Positions 51,839 through 61,206 of a stretch of 64,000 nucleotides of DNA are shown one piece after another; the first letter of the stretch is position 1; each line of letters starts with the position of its first letter. Position numbers and translations under genes: made by a program. The stretch covers positions 310,001 through 374,000 of the forward strand of contig NZ_SMLM01000004.1 of NCBI RefSeq assembly GCF_004682015.1, read 5' to 3'. The notes beneath the pieces were generated by a model. The model did not search any database, was not told the origin of the DNA, and worked only from the letters and a program-made list of their open reading frames with translations. The DNA is from Ramlibacter henchirensis. Lineage in GTDB: Bacteria > Pseudomonadota > Gammaproteobacteria > Burkholderiales > Burkholderiaceae_C.

Positions 51839-52576
51839 TCAGCGCGTCGCCGCCAACGAGGCAGGCTCGCTCAACTCCTGCCAACGCTGCGCGCCGAACC
51901 AGTCGCGCAAGGCCGTCGCTCCGCGCGGCGACAAGCCGAGAGCGCGCGACCTGGGCTGCTGCAACAGCCAGCCTTGTTGCAGGCAATGCGCGCACAGCAT
52001 CGCGCCGAGGCGGCCGGCCAGATGCATGCGCCGCTCGCCCCAGTCCAGGCACGGCCGGCAGGGCGGGCGCTTTGCCGATCCCTGCTCGCGAAGGGCGACG
52101 TCTTGCAAGCCCAGGCTGGCGAGCGCCGCCGCGGCCCGATCGGTCACCACCGCGGTCTCGCCTTCCAGCAGCACGGCGCGCTCTTCCACCAGACGGTCGG
52201 CGATCGCAACGGCCAGGCGGCCCGCGAGGTGGTCGTAGCAGGTGCGCGCGAAGCGCAGCGCAGCATCGCGCGGCCCCACCAGCGGAGCCACCGCCGATTG
52301 CTGCGCGACGGCCAGTTGCATCAAGCCTTCCAGCACGCGCGCGACTTCCGCAGAAGCCAGCTGGTGGTAGCGGTGGCGGCCCTGGCGGTTGACGCGCAGC
52401 AGCCCGCCTTCCACCATCAGCCCCAGGTGCCGGCTGGCCGTGGCCGGCGTGATTCGCGCGGCGGTGGCGAGCTCGTGCGCGGTGAGCGAACGCCCGTCCA
52501 TCAGCGCCAGCAGCATGCCCGCGCGGGCCGGCTCGCCCACCAGGGCGGCGATGCGGGCGAGCTGGTTGGTGTTCAT
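51839..52576 (-). CDS. ArsR-like winged-helix regulator
   Basis: A 245-residue regulator. The N-terminal ArsR-like domain (about residues 8-82) has [51 protein letters not shown]. The C-terminal half is longer than in classic ArsR and has a Cys-rich stretch ([18 protein letters not shown]) that could bind a metal or sense thiol stress. It is divergent from a NIPSNAP-monooxygenase pair, and a palindrome GTTCGCGAAC lies in the gap. It could control that pair and perhaps the FAD-oxidase operon downstream. Confidence 0.82.
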   Translation of the reverse strand: MNTNQLARIAALVGEPARAGMLLALMDGRSLTAHELATAARITPATASRHLGLMVEGGLLRVNRQGRHRYHQLASAEVARVLEGLMQLAVAQQSAVAPLVGPRDAALRFARTCYDHLAGRLAVAIADRLVEERAVLLEGETAVVTDRAAAALASLGLQDVALREQGSAKRPPCRPCLDWGERRMHLAGRLGAMLCAHCLQQGWLLQQPRSRALGLSPRGATALRDWFGAQRWQELSEPASLAATR

Positions 52577-52654
52577 GCGGCCAGTGTGCACCGGCCGCGG
52601 CCGCGATGATTCGTTCCGCGGCGAAGTGTCGGGCGCACAGACCGGGCACGATGG

Positions 52655-52666
52655 CGGTTCGCGAAC
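52655..52666. promoter_or_regulatory. Palindrome GTTCGCGAAC between divergent genes (copy 2)
   Basis: The perfect 10-base palindrome GTTCGCGAAC (52657-52666), part of CGGTTCGCGA (52655-52664), lies in the 106-base gap between the ArsR-like regulator and the NIPSNAP-type gene. The same CGGTTCGCGA is at 51771-51780. It is a likely operator of the divergent regulator. Confidence 0.5.
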
Positions 52667-52682
52667 AAAACGGAGACCCCGA

Positions 52683-53024
52683 ATGCAGATCACCTGCTTC
52701 ATCCGCTACCAGGTCGACCCCTTCCAGCGCGAGGCCTTCCGCGCCTACGCGCAGGCGTGGGGCCGGATCATCCCGCGCTGCGGCGGGCACCTGCTGGGCT
52801 ACTTCCTGCCGCACGAGGGCACGAACGACATCGCCTGGGGCCTGATCGGCTTCGACAGCCTGGCCGCGTACGAGGCCTACCGGGCGCGCCTGCGCGCCGA
52901 CCCAGAAGGCCGCGAGAACTTCGCGCGGGCGCAGGCACAGCGCTTCATCCTGCGCGAGGAGCGCAGCTTCTGCGAAGCGGTGCCGCAGACGCTGGACCAG
53001 CGGCCGGCCGGGAGCGCCTCATGA
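52683..53024 (+). CDS. NIPSNAP-like small protein
   Basis: A 113-residue dimeric alpha-beta barrel protein. [41 protein letters not shown] is typical of NIPSNAP and related stress-response barrel families. Its stop overlaps the start of the following monooxygenase-fold gene by four bases, so two ferredoxin-like barrel proteins are made together. AACGGAGA lies before the ATG. It is divergent from an ArsR-like regulator. Role unknown; small-molecule binding or oxygenation is likely. Confidence 0.82.
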   Translation: MQITCFIRYQVDPFQREAFRAYAQAWGRIIPRCGGHLLGYFLPHEGTNDIAWGLIGFDSLAAYEAYRARLRADPEGRENFARAQAQRFILREERSFCEAVPQTLDQRPAGSAS

Positions 53025-53377
53025 TCGCGGTGATCTTCGAGGTGCTGCCGCGGGATGGACGGCAGCAGGACTACCTGGACGCCGCCGCCGGGCTGCGGCC
53101 GCTGCTGGAGCAGGTGGACGGCTTCATCTCGATCGAGCGGTTCCAGAGCCTGGCCGATCCGCGCAAGCTGCTGTCCCTGAGCTTCTGGCGCGACGAGGAA
53201 GCCGTGGCCCGCTGGCGCAACCTGGAGGCGCACCGGCTGGTGCAGCAGTTCGGCCGCGAACAGGCTTTCGCCGACTACCGGCTGAGCGTCGCGCAAGTGG
53301 TGCGGCGGTACGGCATGGAAGACCGCGAACAGGCGCCGGCCGATTCGCGGTCGCGGCACGAACGCCGTGACGTGTGA
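53021..53377 (+). CDS. Antibiotic biosynthesis monooxygenase-like (ABM) protein
   Basis: A 118-residue ferredoxin-like fold protein. [42 protein letters not shown] fits the ABM group, in which two chains form a cofactor-free or heme-dependent oxygenase. [16 protein letters not shown] is the usual middle part. The start at 53021 overlaps the NIPSNAP gene stop. Its C-terminus is charged. The pair may deal with a reactive quinone or other small molecule under control of the ArsR-like regulator; this is inference. Confidence 0.82.
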   Translation: MIAVIFEVLPRDGRQQDYLDAAAGLRPLLEQVDGFISIERFQSLADPRKLLSLSFWRDEEAVARWRNLEAHRLVQQFGREQAFADYRLSVAQVVRRYGMEDREQAPADSRSRHERRDV

Positions 53378-53386
53378 GCCCGTCCG

Positions 53387-54364
53387 CTATTCGGCCGTGA
53401 TCTTCGCGGTCTGGATCGTCTTGGCCCAGAACGCCGTCTCGCGGTCCACCAGCGCCGCGAGTTCCGAAGGCGGCAGGTAGCGCAGTTCGATGCCCGCGGT
53501 CGTGGCGCGCGTGCGCGTCTCGGGCTGCTCGAGCGACTGCTTGATCGCGGTGGTCAGCCTGTTGACCACGTCCGGCGGCGTGCCCGCCGGCGCGAAGATG
53601 GCCACCCACGCTTCCAGTTCGAAGCCCTTGAGGCCGGCTTCGGTGGTGGTGGGCACCTGCGGCAGGCCCGGATGGCGCGCCTTGCTGGTCACCGCCAAGC
53701 CCTTCAACTTGCCGGCCTGGATGTGACCCATCACCGAGGGCGGCGTGGTCATGAACACCTGCACCTGGCCCGAGAGCACGTCCTGGATCGCGGGTCCGGA
53801 GCCGCGGTACGGGATGTGGACCATGCTGGTGCCGGTCTGCATCTTGAACATCTCGGTGCCCACGTGCGACAGCGAGCCGTTGCCCTGCGACGCATAGCTC
53901 AATCGCCCGGGGTTCTTCTTCAGGTACGCGATGAACTCCTGCAGGTTGTTGGCCGGCACGGAGGGATGGACCGCGATCGCGTTGGTGGCCGCCGTGATCA
54001 GGGCCACCGGCGCCAGGTCCTTCTGCGACCACGGCATCTTGGGGAAGAGCGATGGGTTGCCCACGTGGTACGCCGAGTACGAGGCCAGCAGCGTATAGCC
54101 GTCGGGTGCGGCGCGCGCCACATTGCCGTAAGCCACGTTGCCGCTGGCGCCGCCGCGGTTGTCGATCACCACCGGCTGGCCGAGCACGCGCGAGAGCGGA
54201 TCACCCAGCAACCGGGCCGAGCCGTCCACCAGCCCGCCGGGCGGGTTGGGCACCACGATCGTGATCGGTTTGGCCGGAAAGGTTTGGGCCGCGGCCAGGC
54301 TGCAAGAGAGCCCGGTGGCCAGAGCGCCGGCCCAGGCCAGCAGCTTGCGTCGGGTGGTGGTCAT
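53387..54364 (-). CDS. Bug-family (TTT) solute-binding receptor
   Basis: A 325-residue periplasmic receptor. The start at 54364 is chosen because AAGGAGACAAGC lies just before it; two ATGs upstream are possible. Signal peptide cleavage is near LAAAQTF (residue 26), with TTRRKLL before it. Typical parts: FPAKPITIVVPNPPGGLVDGSARLL, QPVVIDNRGGASGNVAYGNVARAAPDGYTLL, and VHIPYRGSGPAIQDVLSGQV. It is the third gene of a minus-strand row with an aminotransferase and a TPR-methyltransferase, which do not look related. No TctAB genes are near. Confidence 0.92.
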   Translation of the reverse strand: MTTTRRKLLAWAGALATGLSCSLAAAQTFPAKPITIVVPNPPGGLVDGSARLLGDPLSRVLGQPVVIDNRGGASGNVAYGNVARAAPDGYTLLASYSAYHVGNPSLFPKMPWSQKDLAPVALITAATNAIAVHPSVPANNLQEFIAYLKKNPGRLSYASQGNGSLSHVGTEMFKMQTGTSMVHIPYRGSGPAIQDVLSGQVQVFMTTPPSVMGHIQAGKLKGLAVTSKARHPGLPQVPTTTEAGLKGFELEAWVAIFAPAGTPPDVVNRLTTAIKQSLEQPETRTRATTAGIELRYLPPSELAALVDRETAFWAKTIQTAKITAE

Positions 54365-54412
54365 GCTTGTCTCCTTCGTCATGGGTGATTCCTGGCCTGC
54401 CCGCCGCATCGG

Positions 54413-55960
54413 TCAGCGAGCCGGTTCGGCGGCCCGTTCGAACCACGGCCGAGAGCGGTCGTGCCACGCATTGATCGCAATCCGCGAGCCCGCCTCCAGG
54501 CGCACGGGCGCTTCGAACGCGTAGATCGTGTGCTGCCAGTTGGACACCGGCTTGCGCGCGGAGGGATGGTTCTCGTAGACGATGCCGTTGCCGAAGTCGA
54601 GCCGGATCCACTGGATGAGTCCGTGGCACACGCCGGCTTGCGTCACGGCCACCTGGATGCGCTTCTTCTCGGCGGGAAAGCTCGTCTGCTTCAGGAAATC
54701 GAAGCGGAAGGCTTCGACCGGCTCGCTCATGAGGGCTGGCGCGAGATCCTCGCGATAGAGCGGCCGCTTCCTCGGCTGGATCGCGTTGAACTGGCTCAAG
54801 TCGAAGCCGAAGGATTCGGCGACGTGAAGGTTTTTCGCGAGGTCTTCACCGGTCACCAGCGCAACCATGATGCTGGCCGCCGCCGGCAGGATCTTTCCGC
54901 CGGGCTTGAGCAGGCGGACCTTGGCATCTTCGATCGCGGAGAGCACGTTCTCGCCGAGCAGTTCGCTCGAGAAGATCTCGTGCACCAGGACGTCGGCCTT
55001 GCCCGGCAGGTCCTGCCCGAGCTGCACGGCCTGCGAAGGCTTGGCCAAGACCGTGACCCGGTCCGCGTAGCCGTTGCGCTCCACGATCCTGGTGGCGGTG
55101 TCGGCCACCAGCGGCACGGCCTCGCAGGTGAACACCTTCTTCGCGCCGAGCCTCGCGGCCATCATCGCCAGCAGACCCGAGCCCGTGCCGATCTCCAGCA
55201 CCGTGTCCTGGGACGAGACGGCCGATTGCAGCGCGGCGTGGAACGCCCCGTTGCGCTCCTGCTCGTTCATCATGGGCACGTGCCAGATCGGAACCATCTG
55301 GCTCAGGAGCCACTCGGCCCCTAGCTTCGCGGTGAGGCTGTCCGGGTCCGCGCGCAAGACATCGCGACACAGCTCGATGGCCTCGGGCCCGCGGTTCGAT
55401 TCGAGCAGGCAGGTCGTCGCCTTCTTCAGCGTCGCCGCGTCACCGGGCGCGATCGCCAGCGCGGCCTTGTAGTCGGCTGCAGCCTCCAGCAGCCGCCCCT
55501 CGCCTTGCAACGAATCGCCGCGCTGCACCCGCGAGCGGGCGAGTTCCGGCGCCAGCGAAGGATCTGCGCCGATGGCCTTGCGGGCCAGGCGCAGCCCTTC
55601 GTCGAACTCGTTCAGCTGGAACTTGCAGTCCGCGAGGTTGGCCCAGCCGCCGGCATCGTTCGGGAACTTGTCCGTGTAGGTCGCGAACGTGGCCGCGGCT
55701 TCATCGAAGCGCTTCAGTTCCTTCTCGCAAGCGCCGATGTTGAAGAGGATCTCGCCGTCTTCCCTGTCCGGATTGCGCAGCGCACGAAAGAGCTCCAGCG
55801 CGCGCGTGTAGTTGCCGGTGAGGGCGTGCATCTTGGCGCACAGCCTGCGCGCCGCGAGGTTGGACGGCTCTTGCCGGCACAAGGCCTCGCACTCGGCGAT
55901 GGCCTGCGCATGCCGGCCTTCGCGGAAGCCTTGCTTCACCCGGTCGAGTGTCGAATTCAT
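54413..55960 (-). CDS. TPR protein fused to a PRMT-like methyltransferase
   Basis: A 515-residue protein with two parts. Residues about 1-225 hold at least five tetratricopeptide repeats (for example FNIGACEKELKRFDEAAATFA and WANLADCKFQLNEFDEGLRLA). Residues about 240-515 are a class I methyltransferase with VLEIGTGSGLLAMMAARLGA (SAM site), CEAVP, and VLVHEIFSSELLGENVLS, which matches the protein-arginine-methyltransferase double-E loop (E at HEIFSSE). The end, W-HTIYAFEAPV, is also PRMT-like. A TPR part before a PRMT core recalls eukaryotic PRMT9. Bacterial arginine methylation is rarely described, so the target is unclear. Confidence 0.85.
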   Translation of the reverse strand: MNSTLDRVKQGFREGRHAQAIAECEALCRQEPSNLAARRLCAKMHALTGNYTRALELFRALRNPDREDGEILFNIGACEKELKRFDEAAATFATYTDKFPNDAGGWANLADCKFQLNEFDEGLRLARKAIGADPSLAPELARSRVQRGDSLQGEGRLLEAAADYKAALAIAPGDAATLKKATTCLLESNRGPEAIELCRDVLRADPDSLTAKLGAEWLLSQMVPIWHVPMMNEQERNGAFHAALQSAVSSQDTVLEIGTGSGLLAMMAARLGAKKVFTCEAVPLVADTATRIVERNGYADRVTVLAKPSQAVQLGQDLPGKADVLVHEIFSSELLGENVLSAIEDAKVRLLKPGGKILPAAASIMVALVTGEDLAKNLHVAESFGFDLSQFNAIQPRKRPLYREDLAPALMSEPVEAFRFDFLKQTSFPAEKKRIQVAVTQAGVCHGLIQWIRLDFGNGIVYENHPSARKPVSNWQHTIYAFEAPVRLEAGSRIAINAWHDRSRPWFERAAEPAR

Positions 55961-55980
55961 GGGACCGATGCGCCCGCGGA

Positions 55981-57186
55981 TCAGGAAGCCAGCGCGGTGC
56001 CCAGGCGTGCGACACCTTCGCGGATCTTTTCCACGTCGGCCGTCGCGAACGACAGCCGCAGGGCCGCGCGATCCGGTTCCTTCGCGAAGAACGGCGCGCC
56101 GGGAACGAAGGCCACGCCCTTCTCGATCGCGCGTTTCGCGAACTCGCCCGCATCGCTGATCTTCCCGCCCGCGCCGGTCAGCCGCGCCCAGAAGAACAGG
56201 CCGCCCTGGGGCTGCGTGAACTCGATGGCGTCGCCGAGTTCGCGCTTGAGCGAATCGCCCATCGCCTGCGCACGCTCGGCATACACGCGCCGTACGCGCT
56301 TCAACGTGTCGGGCATGCGCCCGCTCTTGAGGTATTGCGCCGCGGTCGCCTGCGCGAAGGTGCTGGTGTGCGCGTCGCTGAACTGCTTGCACATCGTGGC
56401 CTTGGCCAGCAGCTCGGCCGGCGCGACGAGCCAGCCGACGCGCAGGCCCGGCGAGAGCACCTTGCTCATGCTGCCGCAGTGCGCCAGCCACTCGCGCGAG
56501 CCCGGCACCTCGTGGCTCAGGGCCAGCAGCGAAGGCGGCGGCGGCTGCGCAGTGAAGTAGAGATCGCCGTAGGGATCGTCTTCCACGACCAGCGTCTGGT
56601 ACTTCACCGCCAGCTCCAGCACCTTGCGCCGCCGCTCCAGCGAGAGCAGCGCGCCGCTCGGGTTGCCGAAGGTGGGGATCAGGTAGACGAACTTGGGCTT
56701 GTGCTCGCGGATCAGCGCTTCGAGCCGGTCCACCTGCACGCCTTGCGAGTCGATCGGCGCGGACACCAGGTCGGCGCCATAGAGGCGGAAGCACTGGATC
56801 GTGGCCAGGAAGGTCGGGCCTTCGACGATGACCTTGTCACCGGGCCCGACCAGCGTCTTGCCCACCAGGTCCAGCGCCTGCTGGCTGCCGGTGGTGACGA
56901 TCAGCTGCTGCGGCTCCAGGCCCTGCACGCCCTTGCCCTTCTCGAAGGCGGCGAGCTGCGCGCGCAGCGGCTCGTACCCTTCGGTCGCGCCGTACTGCAG
57001 CGCACCACCCGGTTCTTCGGCCAGCGCCTTCTGGCTGGCCTCGCGCAGCCCGTCGACGTCGAACATCGCGCTGTCCGGAAACCCGCCGGCGAAGGAGATG
57101 ATGCCCGGCTTGCCCAGCAGCTTGAACAGCTCGCGGATGGCCGAGGTTTCGACGTTGTCGAGGCGGGATGCGAATGGGAGGGGCAT
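55981..57186 (-). CDS. PLP-dependent aminotransferase (class I/II)
   Basis: A 401-residue fold-type I aminotransferase. It has IISFAGGFPDSAMF near the start, VEDDPYGDLYF (PLP-binding Asp/Tyr), the Schiff-base Lys in GSMSKVLSPGLRVGW (about residue 239) and the late FVPGAPFF, RLSFATAD motif. This pattern fits the LysN/2-aminoadipate or MocR-catalytic-domain group, without the DNA-binding part. It precedes the TPR-methyltransferase by 20 bases. The amino donor and keto acid cannot be chosen from sequence. Confidence 0.9.
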   Translation of the reverse strand: MPLPFASRLDNVETSAIRELFKLLGKPGIISFAGGFPDSAMFDVDGLREASQKALAEEPGGALQYGATEGYEPLRAQLAAFEKGKGVQGLEPQQLIVTTGSQQALDLVGKTLVGPGDKVIVEGPTFLATIQCFRLYGADLVSAPIDSQGVQVDRLEALIREHKPKFVYLIPTFGNPSGALLSLERRRKVLELAVKYQTLVVEDDPYGDLYFTAQPPPPSLLALSHEVPGSREWLAHCGSMSKVLSPGLRVGWLVAPAELLAKATMCKQFSDAHTSTFAQATAAQYLKSGRMPDTLKRVRRVYAERAQAMGDSLKRELGDAIEFTQPQGGLFFWARLTGAGGKISDAGEFAKRAIEKGVAFVPGAPFFAKEPDRAALRLSFATADVEKIREGVARLGTALAS

Positions 57187-57271
57187 GGGTCGGCAGGGAG
57201 TCGTTTGCCGCCTATTGTGGCGTCATCCGCTTCCCGGCCGCGGCGCGTGCACTCGACGCGCGGAACCGCTT

Positions 57272-57982
57272 CTATTCCGGCTTGTCCTTGTCCGCGTACC
57301 CCTTGTCCGCGTACCGCAGCCCCACTGCGTCGTCCTCCGCCCGCCGGCTGTCCGCCTTTGCGCGTTCGCGATCCGCTTCGGCCCCGGGGCTCTCGGTCCA
57401 GTCACGGCCGGCGGAAGGCGCCTGGGCCTTGTCGACGGACGCACTGGAGGCCACGGCGCGTTCGCGGGCCGCCTCCGCTGTCCGCTCGGGCGCAGGATCG
57501 AAGGCGCTGCTGCGGTCCGAGTAACTCCCCTGCACGCCGCCGCTGCTGCCGGGCAGCGGCCGGTCGACGATCTCGCGCACGGGCTGCTGCCCGGGGCGGT
57601 GGTAGACGTTCAGGTCGGCCGCCTGCAGGTCGTGCAGCAAGGCGCGTGCTCTCGCGGCCTCGGCTTCGTCCTCGGTGTCGACCACGAGCACGGTGCAGCC
57701 GCGGTCCACGGCGTTCGCGTAGACCTCGTGGTCCCCGCGATCGCGTTCGCCGCCGAACATGCGGACGAAGAAGCCGGCGACCTTGTCGACCATGTCGCGG
57801 CTGGCGGCGATCTCCCGGTCCGTGCCTTCCCAGGCCCGCGGGTCCTCGCCCATGGAGTCGGAATCGGTCGGGCCGCGGTGCTGGAGGTGCACGTCGCGGC
57901 GGTCGAAGCCGGACTGCAGCAGCCGGTCGCGGGCGCGCTCGGCGACGTCGCGGTGCTCGAACGAGCAGATGGCGGTGTGCAT
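57272..57982 (-). CDS. Stress-type protein with YflT-like N-terminal domain
   Basis: A 236-residue soluble protein. Its first 110 residues (HTAICSFEHRDVAERARDRLLQSGF, VYANAVDRGCTVLVVDT) resemble the general-stress YflT/17M fold. The rest is a long charged, low-complexity region rich in Arg, Glu, Asp, Ser, with repeated YADKGYADKD at the end. A disordered tail of this size is unusual. The start at 57982 has AGGAG upstream on the minus strand. It lies downstream of the IclR gene in the same direction but is 104 bases away, and its function is unknown. Confidence 0.72.
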   Translation of the reverse strand: MHTAICSFEHRDVAERARDRLLQSGFDRRDVHLQHRGPTDSDSMGEDPRAWEGTDREIAASRDMVDKVAGFFVRMFGGERDRGDHEVYANAVDRGCTVLVVDTEDEAEAARARALLHDLQAADLNVYHRPGQQPVREIVDRPLPGSSGGVQGSYSDRSSAFDPAPERTAEAARERAVASSASVDKAQAPSAGRDWTESPGAEADRERAKADSRRAEDDAVGLRYADKGYADKDKPE

Positions 57983-58086
57983 GAGGTACTCCTTTGTCGC
58001 TGTACTGCCTTCTTGATAGACCCGGCCGCGGCGCATGGGGAGTGGCCGGCGGAGCCAGCCGGTGTAGGCAGGGGACTACCGTCGGC

Positions 58087-58893
58087 CTACTCCCTGGGCA
58101 ACCGCTGCGCCAGCGAGTCGCGCGCCTTGCGCAGCACGGGCAGCATCTCCTCGCGGAACTCCGCCATCGACATGCGTTCGGCGCGCACGGCCATGCTGAT
58201 CGCGCCGACGGCGCGGCCCTCGCGGTCGAACGCCGGGACGGCGATGGAGCGCACGCCGATCTCCAGTTCGCCGTCGCTCTGGGTCCATCCTTCTTCGCGA
58301 CCGCGATCGATCAGCGCGAGCACCTCGCGCGAGCGCCAGATGGTTCGCTCGGTGAGCGGCGCCTTCGGCATCAGCTCGATGCGGCGCCGCGCCTCCTCGG
58401 CGGGCAGGCTGGCCAGCAGCGCACGGCCGAGCGCCGAGCAGTAGCCCGGCAGGCGCGAGCCGATGGCGAGGCCCGTGGAGAGGCTGCGCCGGGCGGTCGA
58501 GCGCGCCACGATCAGCGCGTCGTCGCCCAGCAGCGTGCCGAACGTCGCCGACTGCCGCGTGCGCTCGGCCAGCGCATCGAGCAGCGGCTGGGCCAGTTGC
58601 GGAATGGGCCGCGACGCCAGGTACGAGTGCGCGACCAGAAGTGCGCGGGGCGCGGCCCAGAACCGCTTGCCGTCGCTGTCCAGGTAACCGAGCGCATGCA
58701 AGGTGTGCAGCGAGCGGCGGGCCGATGCCGGGGTGCTGCCGGCGAGCCGGGCCACTTCGGACAAGGTGAGCCGCGACGCCTCGCGGTTGAAGCAGGTCAG
58801 CACATCCAGGCCCTTCTGCAGCGCCGTGACGAAGCTCTTGTCACCGGCGGCGGGCGTGAGCTGCCGAGTCGTGATCGCAGCGGTTTTGCGCAT
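58087..58893 (-). CDS. IclR-family regulator of the aromatic oxygenase operon
   Basis: A 268-residue IclR regulator. The winged helix (about residues 18-80) holds [13 protein letters not shown] and [30 protein letters not shown]; the effector domain includes [16 protein letters not shown] and [25 protein letters not shown]. It matches the PcaR/PobR branch that responds to aromatic acids. It is divergent from a Bug receptor gene 104 bases away, and the gap contains repeated TTTTGCGCATC elements, one of which covers this gene's start codon. It most likely regulates the oxygenase operon and itself. Confidence 0.92.
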   Translation of the reverse strand: MRKTAAITTRQLTPAAGDKSFVTALQKGLDVLTCFNREASRLTLSEVARLAGSTPASARRSLHTLHALGYLDSDGKRFWAAPRALLVAHSYLASRPIPQLAQPLLDALAERTRQSATFGTLLGDDALIVARSTARRSLSTGLAIGSRLPGYCSALGRALLASLPAEEARRRIELMPKAPLTERTIWRSREVLALIDRGREEGWTQSDGELEIGVRSIAVPAFDREGRAVGAISMAVRAERMSMAEFREEMLPVLRKARDSLAQRLPRE

Positions 58894-58917
58894 CCGCGTA
58901 TTTTGCGCATCGCGCAA
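58884..58917. promoter_or_regulatory. Repeated IclR-type operator between divergent genes
   Basis: The 11-base sequence TTTTGCGCATC occurs at 58884-58894 and again at 58901-58911, 17 bases apart. The second copy extends into the perfect inverted repeat TTGCGC-ATC-GCGCAA (58903-58917). The first copy covers the IclR start codon (58891-58893). This layout suits cooperative binding and autorepression. The sequence is certain, the function inferred. Confidence 0.65.
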
Positions 58918-58997
58918 TTTCCGCTTGCCGCGCCCTGGTACGCAGGCGGACACTGGCCGCACCCGCGGAACGAGCGGCCCAACAGGAGACATCGCCC

Positions 58998-59975
58998 ATG
59001 ACCCAACGCTTCACGCGCCGGCAGGCACTCGCGCTCACCGCGGGCGGCGCCCTCGCCCCGCTCGGGCTGCCGGCCTTCGCGCAGCCCGCCAGGTCGGTAC
59101 GGCTGATCGTGCCCTTCCCCGCCGGCGGCACGGCCGACGTGCTGCCGCGGCTGATCACCGAGAAGATCCGCAGCCAGTTCCCGAACGGCATCGTCGTGGA
59201 GAACAAGTCCGGCGCCGGCGGCAACATCGGCGCGGCGGAGGTCGCACGCGCCGAGCCGGACGGCACCACCTACCTGGTCTCCCCGCCGGGGCCGATCGCG
59301 ATCAACCACCACCTGTACAAGTCGCTGCAGTTCGACCCCACGAAGTGGGTGCCGGTGACGGTGCTGGCCACGGTGCCCAACGTGCTGGCCGTCAGCAACA
59401 AGGTGCCCGCGAAGAACTTCGAGGAGTTCCTGGCCTACCTGAAGGCCAACCCGGGCAAGGTGAGTTACGCGTCGCAGGGCAACGGTTCCACCTCGCACCT
59501 GACGGCCAGCCTGTTCATGCAGCTCACCGGGACCGAGATGGTCCATGTTCCCTACAAGGGCACGGCGCCGGCATTGGTCGATCTCGTCGGCAGCAACGTC
59601 GACGTGTTCTTCGACAACATCAGCTCCTCGGCCCAGTTCCACACCGGCGGCAAGATCAAGGTGCTGGCGGTGGCCGACCAGCAGCGCTCGCAGGCGCTGC
59701 CCAACGTGCCCACCTTCGCCGAGCAGAAGCTGCCAGCGATGAACGCGGTCACGTTCTTCACCATGGTGGCGCCGCCGGGCACGCCCGCGGACGCGGTGGC
59801 CTACATGCACAAGGCGGTGTCCGGCGCATTGGCGCTGCCGGATATCCGGCAGAAGTTCCTCGACCAGGGCGCGCAGCCGCGCGGCTGGTCGCCCGAGGAA
59901 ACCGGCCGCTTCGTCCGCTCCGAGTCGGAGAAGTGGAACAAGGTGATCAAGGCAGCGAACGTGACGGTGGAGTGA
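58998..59975 (+). CDS. Bug-family (TTT) receptor of the aromatic operon
   Basis: A 325-residue periplasmic receptor. The signal ([16 protein letters not shown], possible Tat style) is cleaved near PAFAQPA (residue 31). Typical parts: [56 protein letters not shown], and [18 protein letters not shown]. Its stop codon overlaps the start of the Rieske alpha gene by one base (TGATG), so receptor and oxygenase are translated together. The ligand is likely an aromatic carboxylate that the oxygenase attacks. No membrane TctAB partners are present. Confidence 0.93.
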   Translation: MTQRFTRRQALALTAGGALAPLGLPAFAQPARSVRLIVPFPAGGTADVLPRLITEKIRSQFPNGIVVENKSGAGGNIGAAEVARAEPDGTTYLVSPPGPIAINHHLYKSLQFDPTKWVPVTVLATVPNVLAVSNKVPAKNFEEFLAYLKANPGKVSYASQGNGSTSHLTASLFMQLTGTEMVHVPYKGTAPALVDLVGSNVDVFFDNISSSAQFHTGGKIKVLAVADQQRSQALPNVPTFAEQKLPAMNAVTFFTMVAPPGTPADAVAYMHKAVSGALALPDIRQKFLDQGAQPRGWSPEETGRFVRSESEKWNKVIKAANVTVE

Positions 59976-61204
59976 TGCAGGAAAGCACGATCGAATGGCG
60001 GGGGCCGGGCTTCACCCGGATCCCCTACGGCGTCTACAGCGGACCCGCGCTGGCGCAGCAGGAACAGGAGCGCATCTTCCGCGGCGCCACCTGGAACTAC
60101 CTTTGCCTGGAGGCGGAGCTGCCCGAGGACGGGAGCTTCCGCACCACCTTCGCCGGCGAGACGCCGGTGGTGGTGGTCAAGGACGACGACGGCGAGATCT
60201 ACGCCTTCGAGAACCGCTGCGCGCACCGCGGCGCGCTGCTGGCGCTGGAGAAGTCCGGCAAGGTGGAGAACTTCCAGTGCGTCTACCACGCCTGGAGCTA
60301 CAACCGCCAGGGCGACCTGGTCGGCGTCGCCTTCGAGAAGGGCGTCAAGGGCCAGGGCGGCATGCCCGCCTCCTTCTGCAAGGAGGAGCACGGCCCGCGC
60401 AAGCTGATGGTGGCGCGCTATTGCGGCCTGGTGTTCGGCAGCTTCAGCGAGGACGTGCCGCCGCTGGAGGAGTACCTCGGCGACGAGATCTGCCAGCGCA
60501 TCGAGCGCGTGCTGCACAAGCCGGTGGAGGTCATCGGCCGCTTCACCCAGGCGCTGCCCAACAACTGGAAGCTGTACGTCGAGAACGTCAAGGACAGCTA
60601 CCACGCCAGCCTGCTGCACCTGTTCTTCACGACCTTCGAGCTCAATCGCCTGTCGCAGAAGGGCGGCGTGATCGTCGACGAGAGCGGCGGCCACCACGTG
60701 AGCTATTCCATGATCGATCCCGCCGCGGCCGACTCTTCCTACCGCGAGCAGGGCCTGCGCTCGGACGATGCCCAGTACCGGCTCAAGGACCCCAGCGTGC
60801 TGGCCGGCTTCCAGGAGTTCGACGACGGCGTCACGCTGCAGATCCTCTCCGTGTTCCCCGGCTTCGTGCTGCAGCAGATCCAGAACTGCCTGGCCGTGCG
60901 CCAGGTGCTGCCCAAGGGCGAAGGCCGGTCGGAATTGAACTGGACCTACATCGGCTACGCCGACGACACGCCCGAGCAGCGCACGGTGCGCCTGAACCAG
61001 TTGAACCTGGTGGGGCCGGCCGGTTTCATCTCGATGGAAGACGGCGCCGTCGGCGGCTTCGTGCAGCGCGGCATCGCCGGCGCGCGCGAACTGGAGGCGG
61101 TGGTGGAAATGGGCGGCGAGGCCACCGGCTCCAGCGAGGGCCGCGCCACCGAAACTTCCGTGCGCGGCTTCTGGAAAGCCTGGCGCCACCACATGGGAGC
61201 GTGA
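59975..61204 (+). CDS. Rieske non-heme iron dioxygenase, alpha (large) subunit
   Basis: A 409-residue oxygenase subunit. The Rieske cluster ligands are in [11 protein letters not shown] (C-x-H) and QCVYHAWSY (C-x2-H), about residues 85-110. The mononuclear iron site is [12 protein letters not shown] (about 198-209), with the bridging Asp intact. The pattern places it near the benzoate/anthranilate and related carboxylate-oxygenase alpha subunits. It receives electrons from the reductase encoded at 61704 and is paired with the beta subunit that follows. The substrate is not fixed by sequence. Confidence 0.93.
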   Translation: MQESTIEWRGPGFTRIPYGVYSGPALAQQEQERIFRGATWNYLCLEAELPEDGSFRTTFAGETPVVVVKDDDGEIYAFENRCAHRGALLALEKSGKVENFQCVYHAWSYNRQGDLVGVAFEKGVKGQGGMPASFCKEEHGPRKLMVARYCGLVFGSFSEDVPPLEEYLGDEICQRIERVLHKPVEVIGRFTQALPNNWKLYVENVKDSYHASLLHLFFTTFELNRLSQKGGVIVDESGGHHVSYSMIDPAAADSSYREQGLRSDDAQYRLKDPSVLAGFQEFDDGVTLQILSVFPGFVLQQIQNCLAVRQVLPKGEGRSELNWTYIGYADDTPEQRTVRLNQLNLVGPAGFISMEDGAVGGFVQRGIAGARELEAVVEMGGEATGSSEGRATETSVRGFWKAWRHHMGA

Positions 61205-61206
61205 GC

